From: Planococcus citri
Lineage: Eukaryota; Arthropoda; Insecta; Hemiptera; Pseudococcidae
Reading direction: 5' to 3'
Length of the DNA: 64,000 nt
NCBI RefSeq assembly: GCF_950023065.1
Contig: NC_088680.1
Span: forward strand, 26,834,559-26,898,558
Part shown: positions 12,001 through 25,099 of the stretch, piece by piece
How the letters are laid out: the number at the start of each line of letters is the position of its first letter
Position numbering within the stretch: position 1 is the first letter of the stretch
Position numbers and translations under genes: made by a program
Notes under the pieces: generated by a model
Told to the model about the DNA's origin: nothing
The model's database searches: none
The model's input: the letters and a program-made list of their open reading frames with translations, nothing else

Positions 12001-14300
12001 GTTTTGTAAATGAAATAATCAGTTTGCTGATCTTTGGAAAATAATTGCGAATCAGAATAATTTTTCCGCCACTAAAAAGTGCCTAAAGGAACGACAAAGA
12101 AATCGAATTCGTACTTTAGAAAAAAAATCAAGTTTTTTTTCGATCTCACATGACGTACATATTAGAACCACCAATCAGAAAATTTTCAATTTTTTTTCCA
12201 ACTGCCAACTTCGATTTTCACGTCCATTTTACACTTAATCCTGAATTGATCCCTTTGACCGGAGGAGGGAGGAGAGGTTCAAATTAACGACACAATTTCA
12301 AAGTTTTTTGATGTCATTAATGTCACCTTTTTTCTCTCTATTTTCTCAAACTTCAAATTATGCCCTTGGAGGGGGAAGGAATTTCAAAAATTCTGAAATA
12401 GCTTTTCTCCCATATTTTCTCAGTTCTGAAGCAAGACCATGGAAGGGTGGAGAGGAGGGGAGAAGACAGGAGTTGAATTTCAAAAAAATATGATTGCAAC
12501 TAGGGAATAAAAATACAGGTTTTTGACATCGCTTATAACGATTTTCCATCGAATGATTTTCCCTGCCACCTCCCTCGTTAGTCTTCGAAGGGTGGGAGGG
12601 GGCTCAGAGAAAGAGTCGCTCTAATAAAAAATAAAAATTAAGGATACCAAAAACTGATACCCAACTCTATCGATACTCATGTAAAAATGTTCCAGATGCC
12701 TGAAACTGATCTGTCCGGTGAGGATGAAGGGAGGGGGGGCGGCAATAAACAACCAAGGATGAAATCAGAATCATCTACCCTAAAAAATATAATTATTTCA
12801 CCTCGGCTCTTTCATCGACCCCGATCTCCCTTCTTCATCTGAGAGAGATCAATTTCAAACATCTTGAAAATTGCTACAGAAATACACAGAAATAATAGAT
12901 TCTTGCGGCAGATGTTTTCCACAATTGCCAACCCAATGGCAAAATTTCAAAAATTCTCTAGTATATGCTGGGGGAAAGTTTCCATTTTTTAATGGACATG
13001 AATGAAAATACTTTCAAGCAAAGATTTCTGGCCCCCTCCTTCCTATCATTACAGTTCATAAAAGTAATATCAATGAAACATTATAAGATACGTACCGAGA
13101 AACAAGCATCTGCATGCTATTTACTGATTACAAGAGTGTTTTTGCATCTCCTTTTTGCTGATAGGTTGCTTTAATACTTTCCGTGCTTTCTGAATTGTTC
13201 TTCAGGAAACCGATTAAAACATTAATCATCACTTTTCAAAGAAAATATGGCCATTTTTATATGATTAATGTCCACATTTTTAGAAATTTCAAGACGAAGG
13301 GATGCAAATTGCAACAGTTTCGCATTTTGTATTAAAAAAGTTGACGGTTTTGAAATTTCGACCGATTACCACCTTTTTACTCACGAAGGAACCTTGAATG
13401 GAACCAAGTAAAAACGAAAGAGCGTGTCCTCAAACCGCCATAACCAAAATTTCAAGTACTGAAGTTCATTTTCAGATCTTTGACAAATTATAAAAAATTT
13501 AGGTAATTCAAAGAAAGTGTTTAAGGGCAATTTTCAAACTATTTCATGAAATATTAATTTTTTCAAGCAGACTGAATCAATGTAAATAATTCCTTCAATT
13601 CAACTCCCATAAAGTAACAACTTATAGTCTTGGCCATTTTGGAATCTCTAGTAATTTTTTCAAACTTCTTCAGAAATTTCAAATTGTTCTGGACTCGTGA
13701 AGAAGCCAAAAAAAGTCAAATTGAGATCGTTTTCAAGTCGGACAGCCATGTAGAGACACCAAACAACATCTTACAAAAGACTGATCGATATATATCTTAT
13801 TTGAAAATTTGATGTTTTTCACTTTTTTTGGAATTCACAAATAGGTCAAAAATTCACTTTTGAACTTGCACTCCTGGAATTTCGCAGTTATCACCTGAAA
13901 CTGCCGAGAGTGTGACTGCTCAATAAGCATCAATCAACATTATTGAGCTATGTTCATTTTTGGCCTTTCCAGAGTGCTTAAAAATTTTTGGAGAAAATTG
14001 AAAAATCGCTGGAGGCTCCAGAATGGCCCAAAACTAGTTGATATTTGTAATGGCAGTTGAAATGAAGAAATCATTTACGTTGGGTAATTTTGGTCAAAAA
14101 AATTTATTATTCATGAAAAAGTTTGACCTTAAAAACAGTTTTCTTGAATTTTTTTCTATTTTCAAAAATCATCTAAAATGAACTTAAGACCTGGGATTTT
14201 GGTCGAGGGGTTTTAGGACATGCCTTTTGATCTAACTTGGTTTCGTTCAAATCGGAGAGTGTCAGTTCCTCGAGATCTCAAAATTGTGAACGCATAGATA
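12001..14300. other. Intergenic DNA with repeat fragments, no gene seen
   Basis: The first part has purine-rich GGAGGGAGGAG-type runs (12258, 12440, 12590, 12730). The end (13970-14280) contains a copy of the GCTGGAGGCTCCAGAATGG family at about 14009 and 'ttcaaatcggagagtg' (14247), also seen at 49427, 51790 and 56796. No coding region could be supported. Confidence 0.4.
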
Positions 14301-14309
14301 CTTTTTGGG

Positions 14310-15690
14310 TTCTGTAAAACACAAAGTAAGTAGATTAATTTTTTCAATAAGATTATTCAGTCGTAGAGACAATTGATTTTTCTGAGGGAAAAAAAGCTTT
14401 TTATGAGAAAAACATTGAAGTTGTCGTAAAAACGAATTTTTTCAAGTGAACAAAGGGTTTTCTGAAGAAAATGAATAGAAACAATATTGAAGACCATGAA
14501 ATCTTCCACCTACAAATGTCAATTGTTTTTTTTTTTCAAAGAAAGCTAGGTAAAATGAAATTAGGAACTTTGGACTTGTATAGCAGAAATAATATTGAGT
14601 TCTGTAAATATAAAGTAAGTAGATTAATTCTTTTAATACCAAAGATCATTCAGTCGTCCAGAATATTAATTTTTCTGAGAAAAAGGTGGCTTTCTATGAG
14701 AAAATCCGTAAAATTGTCATAGGTAAAAAACAACTTTTTTCAAGTGAACAAAGGGTTTTCTGAAGAAAATGAATAGAAACAATAATATTGTATACCATGA
14801 GATCTTCCCTGAAAAGGTCAGTTGTTTCTTCTCACAATTAGTAATAACTTTGGCTTCTGTAAATACAAAGTAGGTAGATTCATTTTTTTTTTATTTAGAT
14901 CATTCAGTTTCCCAGAAAATTGAGTTTTCTGAGAAAAAAACGGGGTGAAGGCATGAGAGGATTTTCGTGGATTTTGGATATGTTTTTAGCCTTTAGGACA
15001 CCTTTTTAGATACATTGAGCCAAAAAAACTTTCTGTTAAAATTTTTTCACGGTAATCATGCCACACCTAGGATATAACTATAACTGTGGGTTCTAAACAC
15101 AAAGTAGGTAAATTAATTTTTTTAATAAGATCATTCAGTTTTCCAGAAAATTGACTTTTCTGAGAAAAAAGTAGCTTTTCAGGAGAAAAACATTAAAGTT
15201 GTCGTAAAAAACAACTTTTTTCAAGTGAACAAAGGGTTTTCTGAAGAAAATGAATAGAAACAATATTGTAGACTGTGACTTGTGAGATCTTCCACCTACA
15301 AAGGTCAGTTGTTTTTCCCCAAGAATAACTTCGGGTTCTGTAAATATAAAGTAAGTAGGTAAGGTAGTAGAGACCCTGATGTCAATTTATATCGTAGCGT
15401 GCAAAGCATTGACATTGTTCAACGAAACATCGTCCTTTTTAAATAAGATCATTCTGTTGTCCAGAAAATTGACTTTTTTGAGAACAAAATATTTTTTCTG
15501 TGTAAAAACCGATTTTTTCAAGTAAATAAAGGGTTTCCTGAAGAAAATGAATAGAAACCAAATTGTAGACCGTGAAATCTTCCACCTGCAAGTCAGTCTC
15601 AGTTATTTTTTCCCGAGATGGCTTAGTTCTCAAGGTATTTGCAACATAGGTAAAATGAAATTAAGAACTTTCAAACTTGTATAGCTGAAA
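14310..15690. repeat. Tandem array, about 235-290 bp units, five copies
   Basis: Units start with 'ttctgtaaa.acaaagtaagtagatta' at about 14311, 14600, 14855, 15090 and 15335. Shared landmarks inside are 'gatcattcag', 'caagtgaacaaagggttt', 'ctgaagaaaatgaatagaaa' and 'gagatcttcc'. The third unit lacks the middle and the fourth and fifth carry small insertions. Frames in the array are repeat shadows. It is a local satellite of unknown origin. Confidence 0.8.
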
Positions 15691-16140
15691 TATCAGGAAC
15701 ACGAACCCCCCCTGAAAAATAAAAATGCAACCCAACTTTACTTGTAGAAAATTCATAGTCCGACGATTTCATTTTCATTCACCTCTTCATAAGATTCTTT
15801 GTGGCCCAGAAAATCGATTTTGACTGTCAAAATCAAAATCGGAGAAAAAATATTTACAAAAATCGATGAAAAATTAGTTTTTTTGAGAAAACCTTATTCA
15901 GAATCATTTGCTAAAATTCATCTAGTATTCTCAAAGTACCTAATACACGAATCCTTGGAAATGCAATTTCATCAAAAAAACGTATTCGATGCCAATTACC
16001 AGATTAATTTGGTAATTGGTAATTACCATAAGGTGTAAATTGACGAATACTCACTAATTCCTCGAAAAAACCAATTAAACGATCAAAATTCACACAGAAA
16101 ATAACCTCTCTACCACATCTTTGAGCACAATTCAACACTA
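15691..16140. other. Spacer, no gene seen
   Basis: AT-rich sequence with a small palindromic patch built of 'ttaatttggtaattggtaatta' words near 16003. Nothing else recognised. Confidence 0.4.
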
Positions 16141-18200
16141 ATTCACCTTACAAAGGTGTTCCCCTGCAACATCGAGAACACCCCTCGATACAGTAATAAT
16201 AATTTTATCGCACCGAACCTTCCTCTTAGTTCGCTCGTTCTCGTACAATTTCGCCAATATTTACCATCGATAAATAATCCCAGTCGCGATATCTTAGCTA
16301 TATTTATAGCTTCCTTTAATAAGCCCTCGGCGGCATCTTTCTCTACCCAAGCGTACACCTTACCTTACCTTTACCTATATACTTATACACTTATACAGTA
16401 ATACTACCACAGGTATCGCTTCCAGTCACCAGAATTCTAATTGATTTCCCATTTCGCGCTCTGCTCGCACCCCTCCGCGTAATATTTATAATCTGGCACG
16501 CAGCTCCATCCAGTATAAATGCATAGGTACCTATAGGGAAAAACACATTCGAAAAAAAAGAAATTATTCCGGATTCCTCCCTCTTTCGCTGCTCTCTAGC
16601 ACCTCGAACTCTGAACGCAGCATGCTTCACGTAGAGTATCATTTACAAGCCACGAGGCGCGCAACACAACGCCGGAAATAATAAATTGATTTATATCGAT
16701 AGAAATTATAACCCGGCTAATATCGCCTGGATGTCGACCACGACGATGGAGATGGTTGTGGCGATGTCGGCTGGTTTTATCCGAAGACTATCACTATCGA
16801 ATGGATTTCGCAGGCGGAAGGCGAAGGGTGGTGTAATTCGACGAGCGCACAGGCACACAGGCGCGGCATAGGCACACATACGAGCAACAAAAACCTAATA
16901 AATAACGCCGCCAATTGAACTTTTGGTAATTAAAATGATTATTCGTTAAGTGCACATCCGCAATAATGGTAATTTAAATCACTGTGAGAGGAACAGAGAG
17001 AGAAACAGAGAGATATTCCCGAATATACATAAACTTTAATCAGCATCGCAGAGCAGACGAATTAAAATAACGAGGGGTGGGAAACGAGAACTCCACAGAG
17101 CGTTTTTTCCCCTCATCGTTGTAAAAATTTCTTAATTTACTTTATTAATTGAAAAAAGCGTATACAATGTACATGTACAGTACACGACTCGACAATATAT
17201 GACCTCGACGCCTTATTTTACCACCCGAGACTCCAAACACCATAAAATCCTTTCTTATAATACGGGTTTAAAACTCTGTACCCCTCTGTCCCAGTCTTCA
17301 GTTCCCTTCGGTATATAAGGAAAGTTGGTTCGGTATCCGATATACTAACCACATAATAATCTGTACACGACAGGCTGGTTCTTTGCCCCCTTAACCAGCC
17401 ACTATACGACTTTTCCTCCGTACCAATACTCTGTTTTCTTCCTCTTCGTCCTCACACTGCTGCTCGGTTATTTTCCTCGTGCTCGCACACCACGCCACAA
17501 ATTATCGCAGCGCCGCCACCGCTCCGCATCGTACCGGAAAAAACAACTAAAAAACTCTTCAAAAACTCGAAAACACAATCGGGGTAACTTTCCATTTATC
17601 AAACATCCGAACGTAGCAGCCAATTTTACCCATATTCGCGTAAAGGTTAACGACAGGTCGTCTTTTTTCCTTCTTTTATAATCGCGTTTCTTTTATTTTC
17701 GAATTTCTCGCGCGCCTTTACTCGTTCGCCTTGTAAGTATACGAGTAAGGCCCCCTCTCCCTCTCCACTCACACGCTCTCTCTCTATCTCGCTAACCTAA
17801 TATTTGAAATTTCATAAAAAGCCGCCAGCACGCCGCAAAAGCAAACTACCAACGACTATAGGCGTTTTTATGTGCCTTATAAATTCAACTCGAACGTTAA
17901 GACCTGTGTGTGTGTAGTACATACAAAACTAACACATAAGACCACAAACTATGCTTAGTACAACGGCGCCGGAATGGTAATTTCTTAAACGTTGCGTACT
18001 ACTTCGACATTTTTATTCCTCTTGTCTTTCCCTATCCCTTATATACTTTTCCCCTTTCATCGTGCCGAGCAATTCCAGTTTCCCAGAGCTTTTTTACGTA
18101 CTTTTTCTCTACGTCAATTTCAACTCTCTCCCTCTAACATGGTACAGTAAGTGGAAACATCACATACGAAATACCAGCCAAAATTTTCGTATTTGAGAGT
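16141..18200. other. CpG-richer island with TATA-like site, function unknown
   Basis: This is the longest complex, low-repeat stretch. It contains CpG-bearing words (cgcgcg, gccgccacc), a TATA-like 'gtatataagg' at 17311-17320, and pyrimidine-rich tracts (tctctctctatctcgc near 17775). No frame above 85 codons exists, none has a protein-family signature, and no exon chain with GT/AG borders could be assembled. It may be a promoter-proximal or enhancer region of a gene whose exons lie elsewhere. Confidence 0.35.
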
Positions 18201-19972
18201 TAAAAAAATCAACTGTGGAGTTCCTTTTGTTGTGTTAATGCGATCGAGGGAGACAGAAGAGGGACAGAGCGGAGAAATGATGACATTTTTTCCAAATTGT
18301 TACTCGTTTTAAGAAAATAGAGAATCTATTATTTGGCATATATGTCCTCGAATTGCCTCGTATAGGTCATCGATTTCATTGACCCCACAGAGTTGAGTTT
18401 TTTGACCGGGTAACTCGCAGATGAGACAAATTCATTACGTGTTTTGTGCGAATTTGGAGAGGAGGGTTCTGGTGGTAGGTAACAGTAGCATGAAGGTCAA
18501 AACGACAAGGTGAACGATTTTTACTATTTTTCAATGAGCCTTAAAAATCTAGCTGTGCTCAAGAATGCTTCTTCTTTTCACCAAAAAACATTTTCGTCTG
18601 ATTCGAAAAATTATTCGATTTACACATTTGATTGAAATTTGAGTAAAAGAGGGAAAAGAGGAAACGTTACGTTGGACGCGAATTGTAAAGGGCTGAACAA
18701 AAAATTGTGGTAAGTAAGTAACTCAATCATTTTTTCTGAAAATTATACCTTTACCTATGTTTGTTCCCATTCGGTACTCTTTTCGAATCTTTCCTTTCTG
18801 GAACACCTACGGCGATTTAAACTCATTGTCTAAAATTTTTAGGTAATTTCTGAGTAATTATATGAAGTACCATAATTGGAGGTAATTCGAATGGGTACCT
18901 GATGAATGATTTTTGGGTGATTTTTGAACCATTCAGGCCATCTACGGGCAAGTTTAAACATTTTTTTAGTGATTCAAGTATTTTTGGTGATACAGGAGAG
19001 TAACTTGGGTAGTTGGGTAATCGAGGTAATTTTTTGGTAATTACGAAATCTTTAGTGATTACTGGTAATTAAACTGAAAATGAAGGGTGATTTACTGGTA
19101 ATTACGAGTAATTTATAGGTAATTTAGGGTAATTTACAGGTAATTATGGATAATTTACTAGTAAATACGAGTAGTTTACTAATAATTACTGGCCATTTAC
19201 TAGTTTGGGTGATTACGGGTAATTTTGGGTAATTACAGGTAATTTTTGGTAATTACGGGTAATTTTTGGTAATTACGGGTAATTTTGGGTAATTACGGGT
19301 AATTTTGGGTAATTACGGGTAATTTTTGGATTACGTGTAATTATAGGTAATTTTTGGTAATTACGGGTAACTTTTGGTAATTACGGGTAATTTTTGGTAA
19401 TTACGGGTAATTTTTGGTAATTACGGGAAATATTTGGTAATTTTTTGGTAATTACGGGTAATTTTTAGTTAATTACAGGCCATACTTTTGCTGATTACTG
19501 GATGTCATTTTCTGTTTCTGGTTAATAACGTGTCCCTTGTTTGAGTAATTTCAAGGATCATTTTCTGGGTAATTACTAGCAATTTTTAGAGGATTGGGGA
19601 TAACTTTTTGGTAATTACGTTTCATTTCTTGATAATTAACTGATATTTTCTAGGTTATGATATCCAATTTTTTGGTAATTACTCACAATTGTCGGTAACT
19701 GTTTATCAACTTGCGATTGACTGATATGATTTCGCGTATTCTCAAAAATTTGAGTAATTGCCTGTAGGAGAATTTGTGGGATGAAATTAAGGAATTTTGG
19801 TAATTCAGGAAAGTTTAGAGTAATTTGAATGATTCAGGTAATTTTATGGTTATTTGGGTTAATAACGTAATTTCTGGTGCTTTTGGGGTAGTTCAAGTAA
19901 TTGTTGGTAATTTAGATAATTTTGGATAGTTCATGCCATTTTGGGATGGGGGGAGGGGACAATGAACTGAAT

Positions 19973-20544
19973 CAGAGCTGTGGGGCCGAAACGATCTCTA
20001 AACTTGAATTGAATGAATGAATGAATCCAGCCGCTTAGGTTTTTTTGCGTCAGCTGTTTGACACAGATTACAAAATAATTCAAATCCAATCCCAAAACAG
20101 AAATCGTTATTTTTCTTGATCCCGAAACCGAAAAAATCCTGGAACTGAAACAAAATCGTTTCGGTTTCAGGATTTCAATTTTTGCCTTTTCCCTACAATT
20201 TTATTTTGATAAATTGTCATTTTACATCATTTATCAAATAATTATCATCATTCATTCAGATCATAATAGGAATTACTCGACGAATTAAGCAAAATATGCA
20301 TTTAAAACGTTAAACTAATTACACAATCAGATTCCCCATGTCAAAACGTCTCATTTTTTAGACCCCTTGCCGGGTCCATTGGTCAATTTGGGCTCAAAAT
20401 TTGGTTGAACACGAATCCCGAAATTGAAATGAAAATTTAGAAGAACGAATCCCAAAACAAATCCAATCCCGAAATGAATAAATTTCGATCCCGAAACTGA
20501 AATCCAATCCCGAAATCGTTTTGGACCCCCACCCCCCAGGTCTG
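19973..20544. mobile_element. Non-autonomous hAT-type element (572 bp)
   Basis: Starts CAGAGCTG and ends CAGGTCTG, imperfect inverted termini, flanked by a perfect 8-bp direct duplication AACTGAAT (19965-19972 and 20545-20552). The terminal repeats continue inward as G-rich then ACGAT (left GGGGCCGAAACGAT, right inverse GGTCCAAAACGAT). The interior repeats 'atcccgaaa' and 'ccgaaac' words many times, mainly near both ends. A 134-codon minus frame (20351-20755) runs out of the element and is spurious. No transposase is encoded. Confidence 0.85.
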
Positions 20545-20835
20545 AACTGAATGTTTTATAAATTAGGCATAATACACGTATAATTTTATGGTGAGTTGGC
20601 CAATTGAAGTAATTTTTGCCAAAGTGGGTAATTTTGGATAGTTCATGCCATCTTTGAAAGGGGGTGAGGGACATTCGGGCAATTAAATGAATTTCCGATA
20701 ATTCAAGTAGGTACACATTTAATGAGTGGTTTAAGTAAACGAGGTAATTTTTCATAATTCATGGGAATTCAAAGGGCATTGGACAATTTTTGATAAGGTA
20801 ACTCATCTATTTTATGAATGTCAGTGTAATATGTA

Positions 20836-21792
20836 GGGTCACGGGTGGTTAGTTGTCCATAATTGTTAGTTGTCAAATTGCGTTTTTAAAAAGATACATG
20901 AATGCTATCTAAACGAAATCTTCATAATAACTTCATGCTATACCTACTAATGTTCCAACATACAAAATTGGCAATATAGCTTTTTATGTATTTGGGGATA
21001 CAGTTTTGAAAAAAGTGATTTTACAGGTGCGAAGTTACACATGTTAAATTGGAACTTTTCGTTTTTAAACATCAAAAATTTGTCAAAGGTAAATAAATTA
21101 TACATCAATTTAAAGGAAATTTTATCACGGATTCAGTAATCACATGTTCAATTACAAAAAATTTTGAAATGAATAAAATTTTTTGGTACAAAGTGAAAAA
21201 ACGAGAAGTTGCTAGTTGTCAAAAATGGGAGAATTGTTAGTTGTCAATGAGACAGTTTACCAATATATGCATCAAAGTAGAAAAATATTTTCAGAAAATT
21301 ATCTATTGCATTATTGAATAATTTTTTTTTTGCTTTTCATTCTATAAAACGAATAAAAAAGTTGAATTGATCGATTTACCTATGCAAGAAAAAATTCAAA
21401 GAATGACCAGTTGAACAAAAAAGTTTTTTGAAGATTTTGAAGTCGTTTATGGATATTTTTTCAAGTTTTTAGTCTTCTCTGAAAATTTAGTCCTTCTCAC
21501 GTGTTTTCTTTTTTGAAAATTTTCGAAAATTGAATTATAAGTTTTTTTTTATCAATAGTGAATGCGTGTTTGACAACTTACAACAGGGGTGGTTGTTAGT
21601 TGTCACAAAAAAGTACCTCACTAAATCCGCGATTAACTATTCATCACATGAACCAAAATTCAATTTTAAAAAAAGAAAACACGTGCAAAGAATCAAGCTT
21701 TCAAATGAGCCCAAAACCGCAAAGAAATATTCATAAATGGCTTCAGAAACTTCAAAAAACATTTTTTTTTGACAACTAACCACCCGTGACCC
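20836..21792. mobile_element. TA-flanked element with iterated TTAGTTGTCA word
   Basis: Perfect 22-bp terminal inverted repeats (20836-20857 and 21771-21792) begin GGGTCACGGGTGG and end inward with TTAGTTGTC. Each end is bordered by TA (20834-20835 and 21793-21794), the target duplication of Tc1/mariner-type transposons. The inner half of the terminal repeat recurs inside: 'gttagttgtca' near 20875, 'gctagttgtcaa' near 21214, 'gttagttgtcaa' near 21236 and 'gttagttgtcac' near 21595, all in the same orientation as the left end. No transposase frame is present. It sits inside the GGTAATT satellite field, so it inserted later. Confidence 0.8.
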
Positions 21793-22489
21793 TACTACAT
21801 GTACTTTGCACAATTTTTGAGTCAATTAAGTAAGTAATCTTTAATCAGGATCATTTCGGATAATTTTAAGTAACACGGATATGTATCTACTTCTAGGGCA
21901 GCTTGGATAATTAAGGAATTTTTTTTTGGTACTATTGGGTAATTTTGTACAATTAAAGTAATATTTGGCGGTTTTTTTGATACCTAATAACTTGGGTAAT
22001 TCAGCACAACCAAGGACAATTGAAGTCATCTCGAATAATTCTGAGTTGTTGATAAATAATTTTAGTAACTAACTTATAGTTAGGTAATACAAGTAATTTG
22101 TAGTAATTTTAGGGCACTTTGAGTAATTCTGACCTTCTATGGGGTAATTTAAACAATTTCTGATAATTTGAGTAATTAATGAATAATTTTGGTAATATTG
22201 AGGTACCTACCAAATTTAGGTGATCCTTGCCATGTATGGGCATTGGGCATACAGGGTGGGCAAAAACATCGTGAACTCCAGAGAAAGTTTTTCATTAAAA
22301 ATATAGGTTGGCAGCGTGAAAAAGATGCAAATGGTTGGTGGGATAGCTATCGAGATGAGTAATTTTAATAAAGATAATTTTGAGTAAGTAATTTGAATAG
22401 TTTTTTGATCATTTGGGTACTTGGGGTAGGTAAGATAATTGAAGTAATTTTTGGTAATTCAAACCATCTGGTAATTTAGGAAATGGGGA

Positions 22490-24420
22490 GGGGGGTTAAA
22501 TGCCCTAAATAGCGATATTTTTAGATACCTAATTCGCTCGTAATTTATAACGCACTCAATTTATTTCAAACTTAGTCATTCTAGACGACGAATGATGGGC
22601 AATAAAATACCTCCAAAAAACGTTATAGTTTCATTACACTCAGAAATCGAATGCACTTTTCAACCTTTTGATCATGAACGGTACTTGGTACTTGGCATTA
22701 AATATAACTCAACTTCAATAACGACGACAGTGTTACCGTTTATATGAATCATTAAAAGCGGAATTCGTTCCTTAAGTGAGTTTTTTTCCGCCCAAAAAGC
22801 ATGCATCTTATAGCCCATATAACTCGATGATTTTTCTCTAAAAATAAATTAGGACATGTCTAAAGCGAGTTTTTCAGTCACGGAATCGTGAACATTGGAA
22901 CCTTTCAACTCTTTCGGCTGGTTTAACGTATAGTACGATTTACGTACACACAAAACAAAATGCGCTCACAGATCTAAGAAAAGAGGTACCAAAAAAAAAA
23001 AAACGCGTCTTCGACGTAAATGGGCGCGAAAATTAAGATGGTCGATTTTTACGCATGGCCTCCATTTAATAATTTTTACGTGTTGTGTGTCGAGCAAAAT
23101 AGATGCACGAGTATAGAATACGCGACGCGTCTATGGCGATGGCGGCGTGGTATTCGACAAGGGTCATTAATTACGCTTAAAGAGCGCGATTACCGGTTTT
23201 TAGTACTTCTTTTGCGCGTTGCTATGCTTTTTCTTCTTCTTTTTTTTTTTTGCATCAGATATTTATATAGGCAGATTTTACTCTTCTCCTGCTGCTCGAT
23301 CATAATTATCGTATTAATAACGTTTGTGTGAATGTGTCGTGATGATAAACCAGTTGTATATACCCAGCCCTATGCGAGTATGTGTGTAATGTGTATGCTA
23401 TGGTCGTATATTATACCTGGATACCTGTATATCTAGGCGAAAATATAGACGAGGCGCGCGATTTACATCACATTACCGTATATAATACGAGCTATAGCGA
23501 TATTTACAGCTTAGAACCAATTATCGATAATGAATCGGTAATTATCAAAAGGATTAGTGTCTATGGGTGAATAGTTGATAGTTTTAAAGAAGAAGCATAA
23601 TATACATAGAGCAGGGGATTCACTCTCTCTCTTCACGTATAGTATGTTTATTGATATTAGGAATTTAAAAAGGTAACTCTTAAAGTACCTACACTTATTA
23701 CTTACATACCTAAAAGAATATTGGTCCGGATGATAATAAATGTATTGGCAAATGGCAATTGCCGGATAATTGAAAAATACTATACAACACGGACCCGGAG
23801 TTATTAATGGAAATGGAGAAACCAAAAGAATTATAAGCAAAGAATCGAATCGTATAATATGGCCAGCGATAAATACTCGTAATTGATTTTTTATTGGTTA
23901 TTGCCGCGGTCATCGGTCGATTATATTGTCGTTTATTTGTAATACACATGATTCGTCTGTCCACATCTACACGTGATAATAATCGATTTTAACGATACAT
24001 GACCCCGCTTCTCTCGCCCCCTCGCCTACAGCTATGTGATGTTTGCCCGGTACCGAGGAGCGAGGACTATAATATGCACTCGCACTCTCGTACAAATCCG
24101 TGAACTCGAGACTTACTCGTTCCGATTACTATCAGTAATGATGATGGCTGAGGGATAAAGGAAATATACAACTGGCTCGTGAAAGAAATATGTACGCGGA
24201 GATCAAGATAACCAAACATACCAGCTGAATGCATTTGAAAAAAAATGCGTTGGAATGTGTGAATTAAAGTGATTTACTCGTTTGTGATTTGATTATTTTT
24301 TATTGAATGATCGGTGACATGATGAGAATTTACATCGGTAATGATGATGGTGTTGGTTTGGAGACTGCGGAGGGATTCGTGGGCAAAGAAGAGGGGAGTA
24401 TAAATGCTCATAAGGGAACT
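22490..24420. other. CpG-richer island, function unknown
   Basis: Complex sequence with 'gacgcgtctatggcgatggcggcgtgg' spread (23120-23150) and a TCGATAATGAATCGG-like patch near 23525. A 103-codon plus frame (23020-23331) starts MGAKIKMVDF and ends in a hydrophobic stretch of about 35 residues, so it could encode a small membrane protein, but no family is recognised and codon use is unremarkable. Otherwise nothing identifiable. Confidence 0.35.
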
Positions 24421-24599
24421 TTCGAGATCCGTGAACTCTAATTGATTGAGCTGAAATTTGGCTCACTGAAATATCGTGTCACTCACACCTCGACATAAAA
24501 TTTTGAGCTGCTAAAATTGATTTTTCAATTTTTTTGTGAATTTTTGAAAATGGCAGTTATAACCATACCATATGCCGATATATCAAGAACGAAATTCGA

Positions 24600-25050
24600 T
24601 TAATCGGACCTAAAAATCGCTATTTTTGTAATTTCCAATTCCATATTAATTATTACTTATGATCGATCATTTTTGAAATGAAAAGTCATTAAGTCGATTC
24701 GACTTTGAAAATAAAACTCCCCGAACCAAAAATTGATCGCGATCGAATATTGATTAATCGAACCCTAAAAAAACGGGTCATTTGCGATTTTTGATTCCAT
24801 GATCGATCATGCTTGAAATGACTCAAAAATGAATAATTATGATCGAAATTCGATAAAACAAACGTCAAAAACCAATTCATTTGTGACATTTGATTCGATA
24901 TGTTTGATCATGTATATAAAAGAAAAACCCAAATGTAGCCCAATAGACACCGACTCCTTGATCAAAAATCGATTACTTGAACTCCAAACATCGATTTAAT
25001 TCCAATTTTTAACTTTGTATAATTGATCATGCTTGAAATTATTTGTTTTG
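24600..25050. repeat. Degenerate ~100-140 bp tandem repeats
   Basis: Four diverged copies of a unit containing 'gatcgatcatgcttgaaatga' occur near 24661, 24801, 24903 and 25022, each preceded by ATCGATTAATCGAA-like words. No coding potential. Confidence 0.5.
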
Positions 25051-25099
25051 CATTTTTTCGTTTCATCTTGATTTTTACTAAGGTGCTTTAATGTGTACC

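Larger units (their letters stand above)
18830..22480. repeat. GGTAATT satellite field
   Basis: The densest part (19205-19480) is a ~20-bp tandem of two half-units, 'ggtaattacg' and 'ggtaattttt'. On both sides the same GGTAATT or GGGTAATTT words continue at lower density to about 22480. A larger period shows in phrases such as 'gatagttcatgccat' followed by a G-rich 'gggaggggac' block (19925, 20636; related block at 22480). Two transposons interrupt the field at 19973-20544 and 20836-21792. No gene is present. Confidence 0.85.

Noticed and set aside
17311..17320. Promoter call on TATA-like sites (also 10757 and 60037)
   Set aside because: TATA-like words are common in AT-rich DNA and no downstream coding exon could be linked to any of them.
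20351..20755. 134-codon minus frame
   Set aside because: It crosses the right end of the hAT-type element and its target duplication, so it cannot be an old gene.
23020..23331. 103-codon plus frame with a hydrophobic stretch
   Set aside because: Possible small membrane protein, but no family resemblance, splice context or conserved partner; left as part of an island of unknown function.
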